This document shows, piece by piece, positions 10,127-21,339 of a stretch of 64,000 nucleotides of DNA. The stretch is from assembly GCA_018136815.1 (NCBI GenBank), contig CM030931.1, forward strand, positions 3,912,148-3,976,147. Direction: 5' to 3'. Each line of letters begins with the position of its first letter. The stretch's first letter is position 1. The DNA is from Isochrysis galbana (Eukaryota > Haptophyta > Isochrysidales > Isochrysidaceae). The notes below the pieces were generated by a model that searched no databases, had not been told where the DNA came from, and worked only from the letters and a program-made list of their open reading frames with translations. The position numbers and the translations under genes are program-made.

Positions 10127-13100
10127 TTAGCGCTCCTCATGTACCGTGAGGTTAGCAAACATGCCCGGCACATCGTTGGCAGTGCCACGCTTCTTCAGCC
10201 ACTGAAATAGGGGTGCGGGGAGGAGTGACGGCGGTCGGGTGTGGGGCAGCTGTGTGTGTGGGAGGCATGTGCGTCTGCGGCCGAAATGCGAAGCCGGTGT
10301 GCCAAGCGCACCTGGTGCTTGAGTAGTACTCCGGCAGGTGGGCGGCGCTCTTGATCCTGCACGCCATGGGGCAGGGCTTAGAACATGGCGTGACGCAGCG
10401 TGCGGTGGGCACGGAGGCAACGACGCCGGAGCAGCGTGGCTTGCCGGGGGGCACTAGCACCTTGTCGAGGCAGCAAGAGATGAGATCGGCGAATTCGTCC
10501 GAGAAATATTCCTGCGATAGAGGCGAGTGCGTGTTGGCTGCCGTATACTAAGCTAGCATGGCCGAAGGGAATTGCGAGGCCAGATGCACCGGCGCGTCGA
10601 GCAGCTAGGGGACAAGTGGGCGAGGGAGCCGTGGGGGCGAGGCAGCCTAGTGGTCACCTTTGGTACTCCTGGCGGTGGCATCTCCATGATGTTCCCCAAT
10701 AGCTTAAAGTAGTTGTCAGCCTTGCCGTATGGATACCTTTGGGTGTGCACCGACCGGTGAGGTCGGCCCTGCTGAGCGCGCGCTGCGAATCGAAAAGGGA
10801 GGCAAGAAGGGGGGGGGGGGGGGCGCACCTGCCGAGCGCCAGCTCTAGCAGGATGAGCCCGAAACTCCATATGTCCGCTGCGTAGCTGCGAGGGCAGGTG
10901 GGAGTAGGGTATCAGGGTGAGTGGGCGCGCAAGGTGTGGGCCGCGGCGGGCGCCGCGGCGTACGAGTAGGAAGCGCCACTCAGCCGCTCGGGCGCCATGT
11001 AGCATGTCTGCGAGCGAGATGGCGAAATATAGGGTAATTGGTCATAGGCGTGAATGCCGCGCTGCGGTGGGAGCGACGGACGCCTCACGCCCGGCAGAAA
11101 CGCGATGGAGGGGCGGCGGCCGTGTGCGGCCGCGCTCACCGTGCCCACGAAGGTGGAGCAAAAGCCGGCTGTGCTATCGAGCTGCGTGGAGATGCCAAAA
11201 TCGGATATCTTGACCTGCGGCCAACGGCAGGCTGATCAACGGTTGGCTTGGGCCTACGGCGGGCTTTGTGCTCGCCCGTGGCCGCGGCGCGCACCTGCCC
11301 CTTGGAGTTTATCATAACATTGGCCGGTTTCAGATCGCGGTGCACCTGTGAGGGAGAACGGGCGCCGGTCCAAGCAATATGTGCCCTACACGGCGCGGCG
11401 CCAAGATGGCGGATGCTGCCAAGATGGCGGATGCGCCCGGCGGGGCAGGCGTTTTCAAGGCGCACCTGGTGGCATTGCCGGTGCAGATAATTGAGGCCGT
11501 TGAGCATCTGATTTCCAATTGAAGCAAGCCTGGCGAGGAGGGGAGGGGCTCGTGAGCTCGAGGGCGAAGGCGAGGGGAGTCGTGGAGCCTCCTGGCACCA
11601 CATGCGCGGGCGGCGGCTCGCACTCGCTCTCGTTCCGGAGGCCGGTTCCTGCGTGATCCTCCACCAGCGTCGCGACTGACCCTGCGAGCGTGCGGTGAGT
11701 GCGGCGGCATCAGGACGACACACGCCCTCCCTGCTACTGCGCAAGGCCGAATCGTGTTTTGCGGCTCGGCTCGCGCCTCCGTCCATGAACTCCAGCACCA
11801 TCGACACGGTCGCCTCCTCGTAAAAGGCGTTGAAGAGCGTGACGAGCCACGGGCACTGCAACGCATGCGCGGCGGGGGGTGGGGGGGAAAGAAGGGGATG
11901 GAGGTGCCAGCGACGGGGCGGGGCAGGCGAGCAATCGCGGCGCCAGTCGACACGGGCGCACCTTGTGCTTGCGCATGATCCTGAGCTCCGACACCATCTG
12001 GTCGCGCTTTGCCTGCGCGGACGCGGCGGGCACGCGCATCTGTCAGGCGGGCCGCACGCTCAGGGACCGGGAGCGGGAGCAGTCCACGCCACGCGCGGCA
12101 GATGGCGCAGGCGCGCAGGCACCTTTTCTAAGATCTGAATTTGTTTCACCGCGACGAGCTGCCCGGTGGGTGTATGAACCGCGCGGCGAACCACACTGCT
12201 TGCGCCCGTTCCAATCTCCTGCGAGGCGAAACAGGGCGGGCTAGAGGCGTGGCACACGTGCCGCCCCGCGCCGCAACGGAGATGGGCGACTCGCGGCTCC
12301 TCGCGACGAGCGGGTGGAGCTGCTTGGGGTGCTGGCGCCAACGGCGCACACGCGCGTGGGGACTGCGAGCATAGGCCGAGACCGCGCGCGGTGGAGCCGC
12401 GCCTCTTGGAAGTCGAGCTCCTCGTACGAGCGCACGTCGATCCACATCGCATTGGGCGTGATGCTCTGCAGAGTCCCGGGGGGGGGGGGGGTCGGTGGTG
12501 GTGCGCAACGGCTAATCGCAGCGGCGCGGCGCGTCCTTGAGGCGCGACCCACGTTCAGGTCCTTGAGCGAGCCATGGTTGGAGGCTGCGGCGCCGGAGAT
12601 GCCCTGCTTGTTGACGACAAAGTCCTGCGGACCGGGCGCATGAGGACCAGAAGGAGCGTCTGAGCAGTTGGCGCAACGTGGCGTAGCGGGCGCACCAGCG
12701 CTGGGCCGCGGGGTTGCGGCGTGGCACGGCCGGGGTAGTGGAAGGGCGGTGCAGGGGATGGGGGGCAAGCGCTGTGTACATCAGTGGCCAAAAAGGTGTG
12801 CCTGCCCGGCGAAGGAGTGCTTGAGTCGGGCGACTGGCGGGGGGCGACTACCGACGCGCAACGGCGTGGGCTGAAGGCAGATCCACCGTTGGCAAGGAAT
12901 CCGGGGCGGGGAAGTCTTCGCCCGGTAGGGGGCGTTGAGAAATGGGGGAGACGGGCGTGGGGGGGGGGGGGGGGGAGGGGGGGGGCACGGCGGAGTGGGA
13001 AAGGGGCCCAATGGGCCCAAGCTTTGCGACAGAGCGCTGGCGTACCTGGAGCGAAAAGGTGCCGCTCTGCGAGAGGAGGAATGAGTTGCGCTTTTGCAGA

Positions 13101-13323
13101 CTCGACTGCGAGGAGAGGAGGGGCGACGCAAGGGCGGGTCGAAAGCAATGGAGAAGGACTGGGACGTGGCATGCTGTCATTGGGAGAAGGTGGCCGATGG
13201 GGGTCAAGGGGGGCGCCTAGTTTGGGGTCATGGGGGATGCAATGTGCGGGATAGCGTTGGGAGATTGGGAGAGAGGCAAGAGCGATGCGTAAGAGTGAAT
13301 GAGAAGAGAGCGGAAAGAGCGCG

Positions 13324-13359
<36 letters not shown>

Positions 13360-14058
13360 CGCACGTAGAGGCAGAGGAAGAGTGGGTCAGAAAGGGGAGA
13401 GGGGAGAAGAAAGAGAAGGGGGGCGGGGGGGAAGAGGGAAACAAAGAGAGGGCGAAGAAGGGGGGCGGGGTGGGAAGAGGGAAACAGAGAGAGGGCGAAG
13501 AAGAGAGGGAGGGAGGGTGGGAAGGCAAGGGAGGGACAGAGGGAGAAGGAAAGAGAGGGGAAGGGAGGGAGTGGAAAGAAGGGAGAGAGAGGGGAGGGGA
13601 GACAGAGGGGGGGAGGGGGAGAGGGGGCGGAGGGGGAGGGAGGGAGGGAGAGAGAGGGGAAGGGAGGAAGAGGGGACGGGAGAGAGAGGGAGGGAGGAGG
13701 AGAGGGAGGGAGGGAGGAGGAGAGCGAGGGAAAGGGAGAGGGAGAGCCAGGAGGAGAGGGAGGGAGGGGGAGAGGGGGAGAGCGAGGGAAGGAGAGTGGG
13801 CGAGAGGGAGGGAGATAGAGGGAGAGAGAGGGAGAGGCAGGCGGAGAGGGAGGGAGAGTGGGGGAGAGGAAGGGAGGGAGAGAGGAAGGAAGGGAGAGAG
13901 GGGGGGAGGGAGAGAAGGGGAGAGGGAGAGGGGGCGGGGGGGAGAGAGGTAGGGAAGGAGGGAGGGAGAGAGAGAGAGAGCGAGCGAGGGGGAGAGAGAG
14001 AGCCTCAGACCTGTGGTAAGTCGTCGTCGTCTTCCGTCTCAATGCTCAGGGACAGCAT
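10127..14058 (-). CDS. MAP kinase kinase (MKK/MEK-like), 17 exons
   Basis: Dual-specificity kinase that would phosphorylate a MAP kinase. Exons on the minus strand: 14058-14011, 12624-12553, 12465-12403, 12218-12123, 12012-11962, 11855-11777, 11681-11624, 11529-11466, 11345-11295, 11214-11140, 11007-10964, 10885-10829, 10736-10658, 10604-10554, 10511-10461, 10356-10312, 10201-10127; 352 residues, a normal MAPKK length. Motifs: glycine loop IGTGASS (63-69), VAVK lysine at about 86, helix-C Glu in SELRIM, hinge EFMDGGS, HRDLKPAN (179-186), SDFG (198-201), STFVGT activation segment, YMAPERL, DIWSFG, and DQERRPPAGVLLKH near the end. The MKK3-like spacing NxQGI...LDFQEEIGTGASS is visible. Introns 3, 6 and 14 need GC-AG sites. 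Exon 1 and exon 14 are the least certain. Confidence 0.88.
12790..14000 (-). repeat. Polypyrimidine and poly-C first intron of the kinase gene
   Basis: On the plus strand this is G and GA-rich, including a run of about 38 G at 13325-13362 and further G runs near 12960. On the sense strand it is a long CCCTCCCTCTC-type tract inside intron 1. The G runs are prone to polymerase slippage, so the exact length is doubtful. Confidence 0.75.
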
Positions 14059-15000
14059 CGAGAGAGAGGGGGGGTCTGGTGGGGGTGGGTGGGAAGGGGG
14101 AGGGCGAGCTGCGGCGGTGGGAGGGGGAGGGGCGGAGTGAGGGGTGGAGAGGGAGGGGAGGAGAGGGAGAGGGAGCTGACGGCCGGCGTCCTTCGCCTCT
14201 GTGGCGAGGCTTCCGCTCTCTTGGGGAGGGGAGAGGGGGGGGAAATACCGGAAGGGGGGGAAAGGGGGGGGGGAGAGAGGGAGAGAGAGGGAGAGAGAGG
14301 GGGGGGGGGGGGGGAGAGAGAGAAGAGGAGAGAGGAGAGAATAGAGAGAGAGGAGAGAAGAGAGAGAGAGGGGGGGGGAGTGAGAGGGCGGGGGGCGGGG
14401 GAGAGAGAGAGGGAGGGAGAGGAGGGAGGGTAAAAGAGAGAGAGGGAGAGAAGGCGGAGCAGACGATGGCGTCGCAGAAGCAGAAGAGAGAGAGAGAGAG
14501 AAGCAGAGGAGAGAGAGAGAGAGAGAGAGAAGGTGCGGCGTGAGTATTGGTTCCCGCCTCCTGCTTACATTATATTTGGCCGGTCGAAGCCCCTCGCCGC
14601 TGGCGATGGGTCCTCTCTCTCTCTGTTACATTCTCTAGGAGAAGTTGTTGAGGACGAGCGGGGGAGGGCGGAGGGGAGAGAAGAGAGAGAGAGAGAAGGA
14701 GAGAGAGAAGAAGAAGAGAGCAGAGAGAGGGAGAGGGGGCGCGGTGGCGGGGGGTTCGGTCGGTATGTCAATCTTTCCACACCTTACGCGAATTGTTGAG
14801 CACGAGGGGAGGGGGAGAACAGAGGGGGGAGGGAGAACGAAGAGTAGAAGAGAGAGAGAGAGAGTAGTAGCAGTGGAGAGGGGGAGAGGGTCCGCGGCGG
14901 CGTCGGCGGTGAGAGAAGATTTCCACAGATTCCGCTGATTGTTGAGGGGGTGAGAGAGGGCGGGGAGGCGACGAGAGGGGGCGTTGACGCGGCAGACGAG
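14059..15000. repeat. GA-rich low-complexity DNA upstream of the kinase gene
   Basis: Purine-rich on the plus strand with short unique islands (14020-14060, 14540-14640, 14750-14800). Plus-strand frames are Arg/Glu/Gly repeats only. The islands could hold the promoter and 5' UTR exon of the kinase gene, which is transcribed leftward. Confidence 0.7.
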
Positions 15001-15003
15001 AGA

Positions 15004-15240
15004 GAGAGAGTATTAGAGTGAGGAGAGAGAGTAGTAGAGAGAGTGGAGAGAGCAGAGAGAGAGAGAGTATGAGGGCGGTCTACGCGACTTCTCAGTGAGA
15101 GGAGAGAGAGTTTCTCAGTGAGGAGAGAGAGTCGAGAGAGAGTAGTAGAGAGAGAGTATTAGAGTGAGGAGAGAGAGTAGTAGAGAGAGTGGAGAGAGCA
15201 GAGAGAGAGAGAGTATGAGGGCGGTCTACGCGACTTCTCT
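15004..15240. repeat. Direct repeat, 89-base unit, two copies
   Basis: The block from about 15004 to 15093 recurs at about 15152 to 15239, each ending in GAGGGCGGTCTACGCGACTT. The copies are nearly identical and separated by GA-rich spacer. Confidence 0.8.
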
Positions 15241-15519
15241 TAGTTCCAGGGTCTCGAAAAGAGAAAACAAGGGTCTCGAAAACGTAAGTAGTCGCGTCGA
15301 CTGGAATTCCCGCCAAGGAGCCCGAGCGCGCAATGTTCGCCCCTCTCTAAAGAAGAAAGTGGCTTATTCCTCTAAATGTTGGAGAATTTCTCCTCTGCCC
15401 CTCTCACTGGGAGACGCCAGGCACAACGCGGATTTACTTTTAAACACCCTCCCGCAAATACAGCCGCGGGACCTCAGTAGTATATAACTATCACAGGGCG
15501 TCTTGTGCCATTAGTGGTT

Positions 15520-16030
15520 CTGTACCGTTAGTGTGAGCGGGGTGGGGATCGCGGTGTGCGATTCCTCCCCGAGAGTGAAACTACTACCGGACACGGCAGT
15601 GGAGCTGCTAGAAAGTAGATGTCTCAAGGTCCGATGTAGGATAGACGACAGTATGATAGAAATGGTCTCTATATACCTTAGCGCCAACCAAAACTCTAGA
15701 ATAGAGCAAATAACGGAACTGGCACAGACGGGCCTGGGAGCCGACGTAAACACCCTGATAGGGGGCGACTTTAATTGCGTTGAAGACACCTTGAGAGACA
15801 CAAGAACAAGCCAAGGGGGGGACACATATGGCAATGCCGGTGGGCTTATGCTAAGGGATACCATGAGGGAACTCGGCTTTACGGATGCGCATACGCTCGT
15901 AAATGGCAACAATGGAGGAGGATACACAAGGCTAGCAAACACGATACACACAAGAATCGACCGTATTTACACACCGGAATCCAGATCGACAATAGCATGG
16001 CAGACTGGCAGACCCGGATGGGCCGTCAGG
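15520..16030 (+). pseudogene. LINE endonuclease fragment, second family
   Basis: Plus-strand frame of an apurinic-type (EEP) endonuclease from a LINE ORF2: VSIYLSANQNS, then GGDFNCVEDTLRDT with the catalytic Asp/Asn pair, then TRIDRIYTPES. The N-terminal catalytic motifs and everything after the middle of the domain are missing. It ends before the shared 3'-tail motif at 16141, which belongs to a minus-strand element. Confidence 0.85.
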
Positions 16031-16140
16031 TCAAAGGCCGTCAGGTATCGGAGACCTTAGACTGATATCAGGTCCTAACATCAGCCTAATATCAGGTAGG
16101 CACTAAGACTATAATGTGTTTTACTAGTAGTATTACACTA

Positions 16141-17240
16141 CACCAAAAAAAAACTTCTTAATAATCTCGCCGCGCGCGCGACCCTGCACAACCTCCCTGT
16201 AGCCACGCCCGCTTTCCTTACCGCCCCTCCACCTGCCTTGCGGCGCGTCCCCTCGTGCTCTACCTAGGGGCTGGGTGAAGTGGGTTTCCAGTGGCAGACG
16301 GTGTGTACCGGTCCCCGACGGCTTATCGCTCTCCTTCCTTCTATGCCGTCGGGCTACCGGTTTCATCGTATTCCTTTTTGCGCCGGGTGTCAGGCGTCTG
16401 ATGTACGGTGCGTCTGCCGTGGGTGCCAACGGGGTGAGAGGCGGTGCGCCTCGAGGGAGCGTTCGTTTTTAGGCGAGCCGCTCCACCATGTCAAGCGCTT
16501 GTGCTACCAGCTTCAGATTTACACTCATGACCAGGTTTCCTTTTTGATTAGTTTTGTATACGGGGGTGCTGAGGTCCCGTGGGGTCTTGATCTTCGGCTT
16601 TCTGCCCTAGGAGGCCTTGTTTGTGCGCGCGGTCGAGGTTCCGTCACGGCCATGCTATTAGGTAGAGGGCTTTGAGGCTATCGAGTGTCGGTGTGTTCGG
16701 GTATGCGAATAGTCTGTCTTTGAGCTTCTGGTTTGTCCGTCTGTCGCACGCGGGGGTGAACCCTGCCACGGCCTCTATGGTTTGGAATATCCGAACCGTG
16801 GAGGAGCATCTGGCTAGGTGTGTCGAGTCTTCGCGGTATTTTCCGCAGAGTCTACATTTCGTGGTGGCTGCCGTCGTGAACCGGTTCCGTGTGCCCAGCC
16901 TCCTGTGGGTGATGTGCTTAAAGTGGGGGTGTTTGTCCGTGTGTTTTAGCAGGGGGGTGTGTGTGGCTTCCGGGGCTCCCAGTGGGACCCCCAGTATGGT
17001 GAGGTATTGGTCGTTTTCTATCTAGTTGTATTTCCGCATATCCCACGGCGGCTTTTGGATTCTCTGCGAGCCCATACGGATCCCTTGGAATTTGGCCTCG
17101 TTAGTTTTGCCCCCCGTGGCGCGTTCGTGCATACGCACCCACAGCAGCGCTGTCGCATTCATCTTAGATGATGCGATTTCCAGCCTCTTGTTTCCAGGTC
17201 CTTCGCCGTGCGGCCACACGGTGAAGCTCAGGTACATCTA
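16141..17240 (-). pseudogene. LINE C-terminal part and 3' UTR, second family
   Basis: Minus-strand remnant. At 16470-16610 it ends with GRKPKIKTPRDLSTP...LVAQALDMVERLA and a stop, matching the C-terminus of the 40521-42106 copy. At 16650-16940 it has HFKHITHRRLGTRNRF, CRLCGKYREDSTHLARC and RLFAYPNTPTLDSLKALYLIAW, then an internal deletion. Further upstream a YLTILGVPLG thumb motif is joined directly to this tail. The 3' UTR continues to 16141 and ends on the sense strand in TTATTAAGAAG plus nine T. Confidence 0.85.
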
Positions 17241-17870
17241 GGTTGGTAGGGTTCGTCCCTAGCGATCTAGAATTCGAGTTCTCGTTTCGTTCCTTCTAGC
17301 CTGTTTGTCAAGTCTAGATTCTAGGTTTCCTCCTTTCGGGTAATCTTGACCCAAAGGAGCCAGGTCGCCTGTTGCTCGCTGCGCGCTTGTCTCAGGCTCT
17401 CGAGTTACCTTGTGAAGGCTTGTTTAGCTTCTTGCAAGGCTTGTTGTTTCTTGTTGGGTTCCGGTTCTTTCTTGGGACCTGCTGACTTTCGTTGTCGTCC
17501 AGGCCTGTTCGTCGTAGGTTCTGCTTAGCCTGGTTAGGGTTTCGTTGTCTTCCGGCGTTCGGCGTTTGGCGTTGGCGTTCGGAAATTTCCTCTCACATTC
17601 CCTAGGTCCGCTACCCTTGGCTTGTAGGTCCTTGCTTCTTTCTTCTTGGTCAAGGTTTTGGCGAGCGAGTCGGTTGCTCTATCCACTCGAGATTTGAGGT
17701 TTAATTTGCCATCTCCCCTTGGAGATCGGTGTAGGTTCGCTTCCTAGGTGAGGGAATCTTTCCCCTTGATGCAAGTTACATGCAAGCCTTGGCCCCTTTG
17801 GTGTTTCTTCCCCTTGGTTGCTACTCAGGGTTGTTCGTTAGAAGCGTCTAGAAGGTTCACGCTCAACGGC
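17241..17870 (-). other. Lys/Gln-rich coiled-coil-like frame, likely LINE-derived
   Basis: On the minus strand a frame at about 17300-17530 reads a Lys/Glu/Gln-rich segment (KKEPEPNKKQQALQEAKQAF) with an in-frame stop and then continues LESLRQARSEQQATW. Composition suits the coiled coil of a LINE ORF1, and it sits just upstream of a LINE remnant. No domain can be named. Confidence 0.3.
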
Positions 17871-18409
17871 AAGATTTATTCTGTCGTGAAGACATCTCGT
17901 TGCGATCTGTATCCAAAGTGATCGCCGTGGTCGCGCGACATGACGCTCCCCTTCGGACTCTCCGCTACGTGGGAAGTTACAACGGAGACACGCTCCGGCC
18001 GTCGCTGCGGAGTCTCTCTCTCTCTCGCTCTCTCTCTCTCCGTCTCTCGCGACGTGTTTGAGTTATCGGTGATTTGGGGTCGCGGTTGCTTGATAATTTG
18101 CTTGGTTTGGGTGAATGATTCCGGTGTGTTCGTGAGTCGGTGTAGCCTGTTGTTCTCAGCTTCGTTGTCCGTCGTTGTTCGCTGCGTCGCTGCACTCAAG
18201 CAGCCTAGGCTCCCTCCCTGAGGGAAGAGTTCTTTGTAGGTGTAACAATCTCTTAAAACCCAACACACTAGGGCCGCTAGGAGCGCCTCGCCGCCCCACA
18301 GCCCTTCGTTCGCCGTTCGTCCCCCGTCCAGACACCCAAATGGGGTTGCCCGACCCAGTCCAGAATTTCATTCACCCGACTCCCGGTGGGGAGGACGGCC
18401 AAAGCGCCG

Positions 18410-18862
18410 CGCTAGCCGCCGGTGCTGCTCGCGACGGAGTGGCTCAGAGCCCTCCGGCCACGCTCGACTCGACAAGCGCCCGCTTCATGCTCGTGTAGTC
18501 TCGCGTGACGAGTGCCGTGTCGTCGGCGAATTGGCTGATCTTTAGGTCGTAGCCGTTGAGGTCTACCCCCCGTATGTCGGGGTCCCCGTTGATGGCGCGC
18601 GTTAGCGCTTCGGTCGTAAGTAGGAAGGTGAGTGGTGAGAGTGGGCACCCCTGGGGCATTCCGCTCCCAATCGTGAAAGGGTAGCTTCGGCCGCCGTTGA
18701 TCTTGATCGTACGAACGGGCCTTGCCGCTTCGCTAGTGAGCGCTTTGGCTAGGTGCTGGAAGTCGGGCCCGAAGTTGAGGAGGCGAAGCGCTAGGTGGTA
18801 GAATTCCCAACTGACTCTGTCGAAGGCTTTTTCCCAGTCGAGTGCTAGTGCCAGCGGGATGA
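18410..18862 (-). pseudogene. LINE reverse transcriptase fragment, divergent family
   Basis: Minus-strand RT palm piece: LALDWEKAFDRVSWEFYHLA, then GMPQGCPLSPLTFLLTTEA and the catalytic SQFADDTALV. It is clearly diverged from the 5925 and 60221 copies. It is cut on both sides; at 18862 it joins ORF1-like sequence, so the middle of the element has been deleted. Confidence 0.85.
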
Positions 18863-19228
18863 GTGGGCTACTTTTGACACAAAAGTGCCCGACTCACCTT
18901 CGAGTTTCATTCGCTCGCGGTTCCCCTTCAGGAAAGTGAGGCCTTGCGATTCAACCGCTTTGACAAGCGCGCTCAGGGATATCTTCGATGCTTGAGCGAG
19001 TCCGTCTGCCTCGACCACAATGTGGGCGGCGACGTCTTGGAGTGCTTCGTAGAGGGCTTTGCGTGAGGTGGTGCCTTTCTTGTTGATTTTCTCGTCGATG
19101 GATTCTAGGCGGATGCGTACGGGAAGATCTTGACCAAGCACGCGGATGTTGGTGTGCTCTCCGTATTTGGCTTGGGATTGTTGCGCGCAATCCTCATTGA
19201 CTGCTATGTGCCACGGGCCTCGCGCTGA
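18863..19228 (-). pseudogene. LINE ORF1 fragment (GPW...VNEDC type)
   Basis: Minus-strand frame beginning ARGPWHIAVNEDCAQQSQAK and including GLTFLKGNRERMKLEGES. It aligns with the ORF1 at 62868-63837 (GPWIFYVDEDAHDQFKAAYG and GFHVLRGNQQRAKTSLEG), so it is the N-terminal half of a related ORF1. Joined directly to the RT piece at 18862. Confidence 0.7.
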
Positions 19229-19675
19229 GCGGGCGCTACACGCCCCGAGCAACAAACATATTCGGAAAATGATAAGCCCTCTGTACACTATAGACAAGGA
19301 TTTCAACCTAGGAGCATCAGAAGACCTCTTGCAGGCAGCGAGAGGCCTCGACATACGGAACATCACCTAGGGTAGCTAAATCTCTTAATAGGAACCACAG
19401 CGGGAATCAATAAAAATCTTACGTTATATAAATAAGGAAAACCCGAGTCGAAACTAGATCAAGGGACGAGCCACAGTCTCCCACCCCCTTCTCTCCAACT
19501 CCCGGCCGAAGCCGAAGCAGCCCGCGCGGCCTCCCTGGAACCAGCTTCTCCGCTAAAGAGGGAACTGGGGAAAGGGGAGGGGGTTGCTAGGGGTTAAGGT
19601 TGGGTAGTAGGGAGGTTCACCAGCAAGCTGCCTCACGCCGCACATGTAGCGGGAATTTTTCAGAAGATTTTTTTT
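19229..19675 (+). pseudogene. LINE family A C-terminal end plus 3' UTR and tail
   Basis: Plus-strand fragment with the last 40 or so codons (HAPSNKHIRKMISPLYTIDK and LLQAARGLDIRNIT then stop at 19370), nearly identical to the end of the 5925 copy. About 300 bases of 3' UTR follow, ending TTTCAGAAGA and nine T at 19675. An orphan 3' end. Confidence 0.88.
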
Positions 19676-19744
19676 TGATGTGTCGCGGCTTGTCGTGAGC
19701 TGGTGCATGGCTAGTGGCAGTAGCGGCACTAATACTCAGTCGTT

Positions 19745-19885
19745 TTTTATTATTATGTGCGCTTGTTGGGTGTATTGATTGGGAACTTTCTACCGAAAAA
19801 ATCCTCAAGTTTTCTCACCCCTGAGATGGTCATTTTCTCATCCCTAATGTAACAACCCTATTCGACCGCCTTACGGCCGACGGGA
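19745..19885 (+). mobile_element. Right-end fragment of the 26401 TIR element family
   Basis: Matches the last 130 bases of the 26401-27020 element (GGGAACTTTCTACCGAA, then CACCCCTGAGATGG) and ends in CCCTATTCGACCGCCTTA, a diverged copy of the terminal inverted repeat. The left end is missing. Confidence 0.65.
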
Positions 19886-20410
19886 CGTAGAACGTAGAAA
19901 AGAAGTAGAAGCGTGAGAGTGAGAGTGAAGAAGGGAGAAGGAGGCGTGCCCCCCCCCTCCCCCCCCCCCGCCGCCCACATCAATTCAAAAAAAAATTTGG
20001 CGGCCGCTCTCACCGACTCACTCAGCTAGTGCCTGACGCTCTCCGCATCGGTAACCGACCAACTGGCAACTTTCTAACCGACATCAAACCGACGACACCA
20101 CAGAACAAGGAATGCCGATACCGAACTGAGCCGCCGGGTGCGTGACGGCTGACGCCAAACTGGTGGACAGGAATGGGCGCCTTCCACTCACTCGACGTGC
20201 TCCGGCCCGGCGCGGCTGCATGCCGCCGCGAGGTGCCCCCGCACAATCTCTCGCTCGCACATATGTACGGCACAACCCGCATGGATCATGGAATCAATTG
20301 GTGCGCGACGGCGGCTGGAGTCGGGCCACACGTCACAACGCCACCGAGTCGCCGCCGCACCTGGCGAGCGCCAACCCCGGTCTATGTGGAGCAGGCTGCT
20401 CGACGGGCGG
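19886..20410. other. Spacer without a supported gene
   Basis: Contains a C-rich run near 19950 and mixed sequence downstream of the HU stop codon. Overlapping short frames on both strands lack domains. Part of it is likely the HU 3' UTR. Confidence 0.5.
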
Positions 20411-20415
20411 CCACA

Positions 20416-21244
20416 CTACTTGGGCGCCTCCTGGCCGTTGAGCTGCGATCCCTTGAGCGACTCGGTGTACGACTTCTTGCAAGCGTCCTTAAACCCCTTG
20501 CCGAAGGAGAAGGTCGGTACGACGGTGGCTGCGCCGGCAGGGAAGCGGATGGACTGAGCGTGCGCGGACAAAGCGCGGCGGCGCGGCACACGCACCGGCA
20601 ATCTCCATCTTGTCCCCTGTCTGCGGGTTCCGACCCTGGCGTGCCGCTCGCTCCTTGGAGTCGAAGGTCCCAAACCCCACGAGCGAGACCTGCGGGGCGA
20701 GCGGCGCGGGTGACGATCGAGAGAAGCGCCTGACGCCTTACGGCGAGGCGCGGCGCGCAACAACGACACAGGGCCCCGGCGGAGCGCACCTTGTCGCCGT
20801 TAGCGACGGACTCGACAATCACGTCAAGGGCTGTGGGGGAAGCGGCGGCAGGCGGTGAGCAGCGAGGGGGCCGCAAGGAGCCACACTACGGTCAGACCGC
20901 GACATCGGCTGCGTGCGCGCCGAGCCACGGCGGTGGCCGCGGCCATCCGCTGGGGTGGCGTGTCCACCGGCTCATGCATGCGCACGCATGGGCGCCAATG
21001 GTATGCACGGATGAGCGGCTGCGCCTGTGGTCCTATGCAGGTGCGCATAGGACCGCCCCGGCCGTCGTGTAGGACACCGTCACCACTGTGCTCACGTGGC
21101 TGCGTGCATTGTGTGCCCATGGCTACGTAGCGTGAATGCGGACCATGGCCGCCATCTCCTTGGGAGAGGGCAAGAGAGAGAAAGAGGGGGGGGGGAGGCA
21201 GGGTATGTGTGTGCGTGTGTGCGCGCGCGCATTTGTGTGTGAGT

Positions 21245-21339
<95 letters not shown>

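Noticed and set aside
10312-10376. Kinase exon 16 starting at 10376 in the frame reading PCPMACRIKSAAHL
   Set aside because: That frame cannot join exon 17 without a stop. The acceptor at 10357 gives DQERRPPAGVLLKHQ, which fits the MAPKK end and keeps phase.
13094-14140. Long Arg/Glu/Gly frames on the plus strand opposite the kinase intron
   Set aside because: Pure low-complexity GA/G sequence in three frames at once, lying antisense to a well-supported intron.
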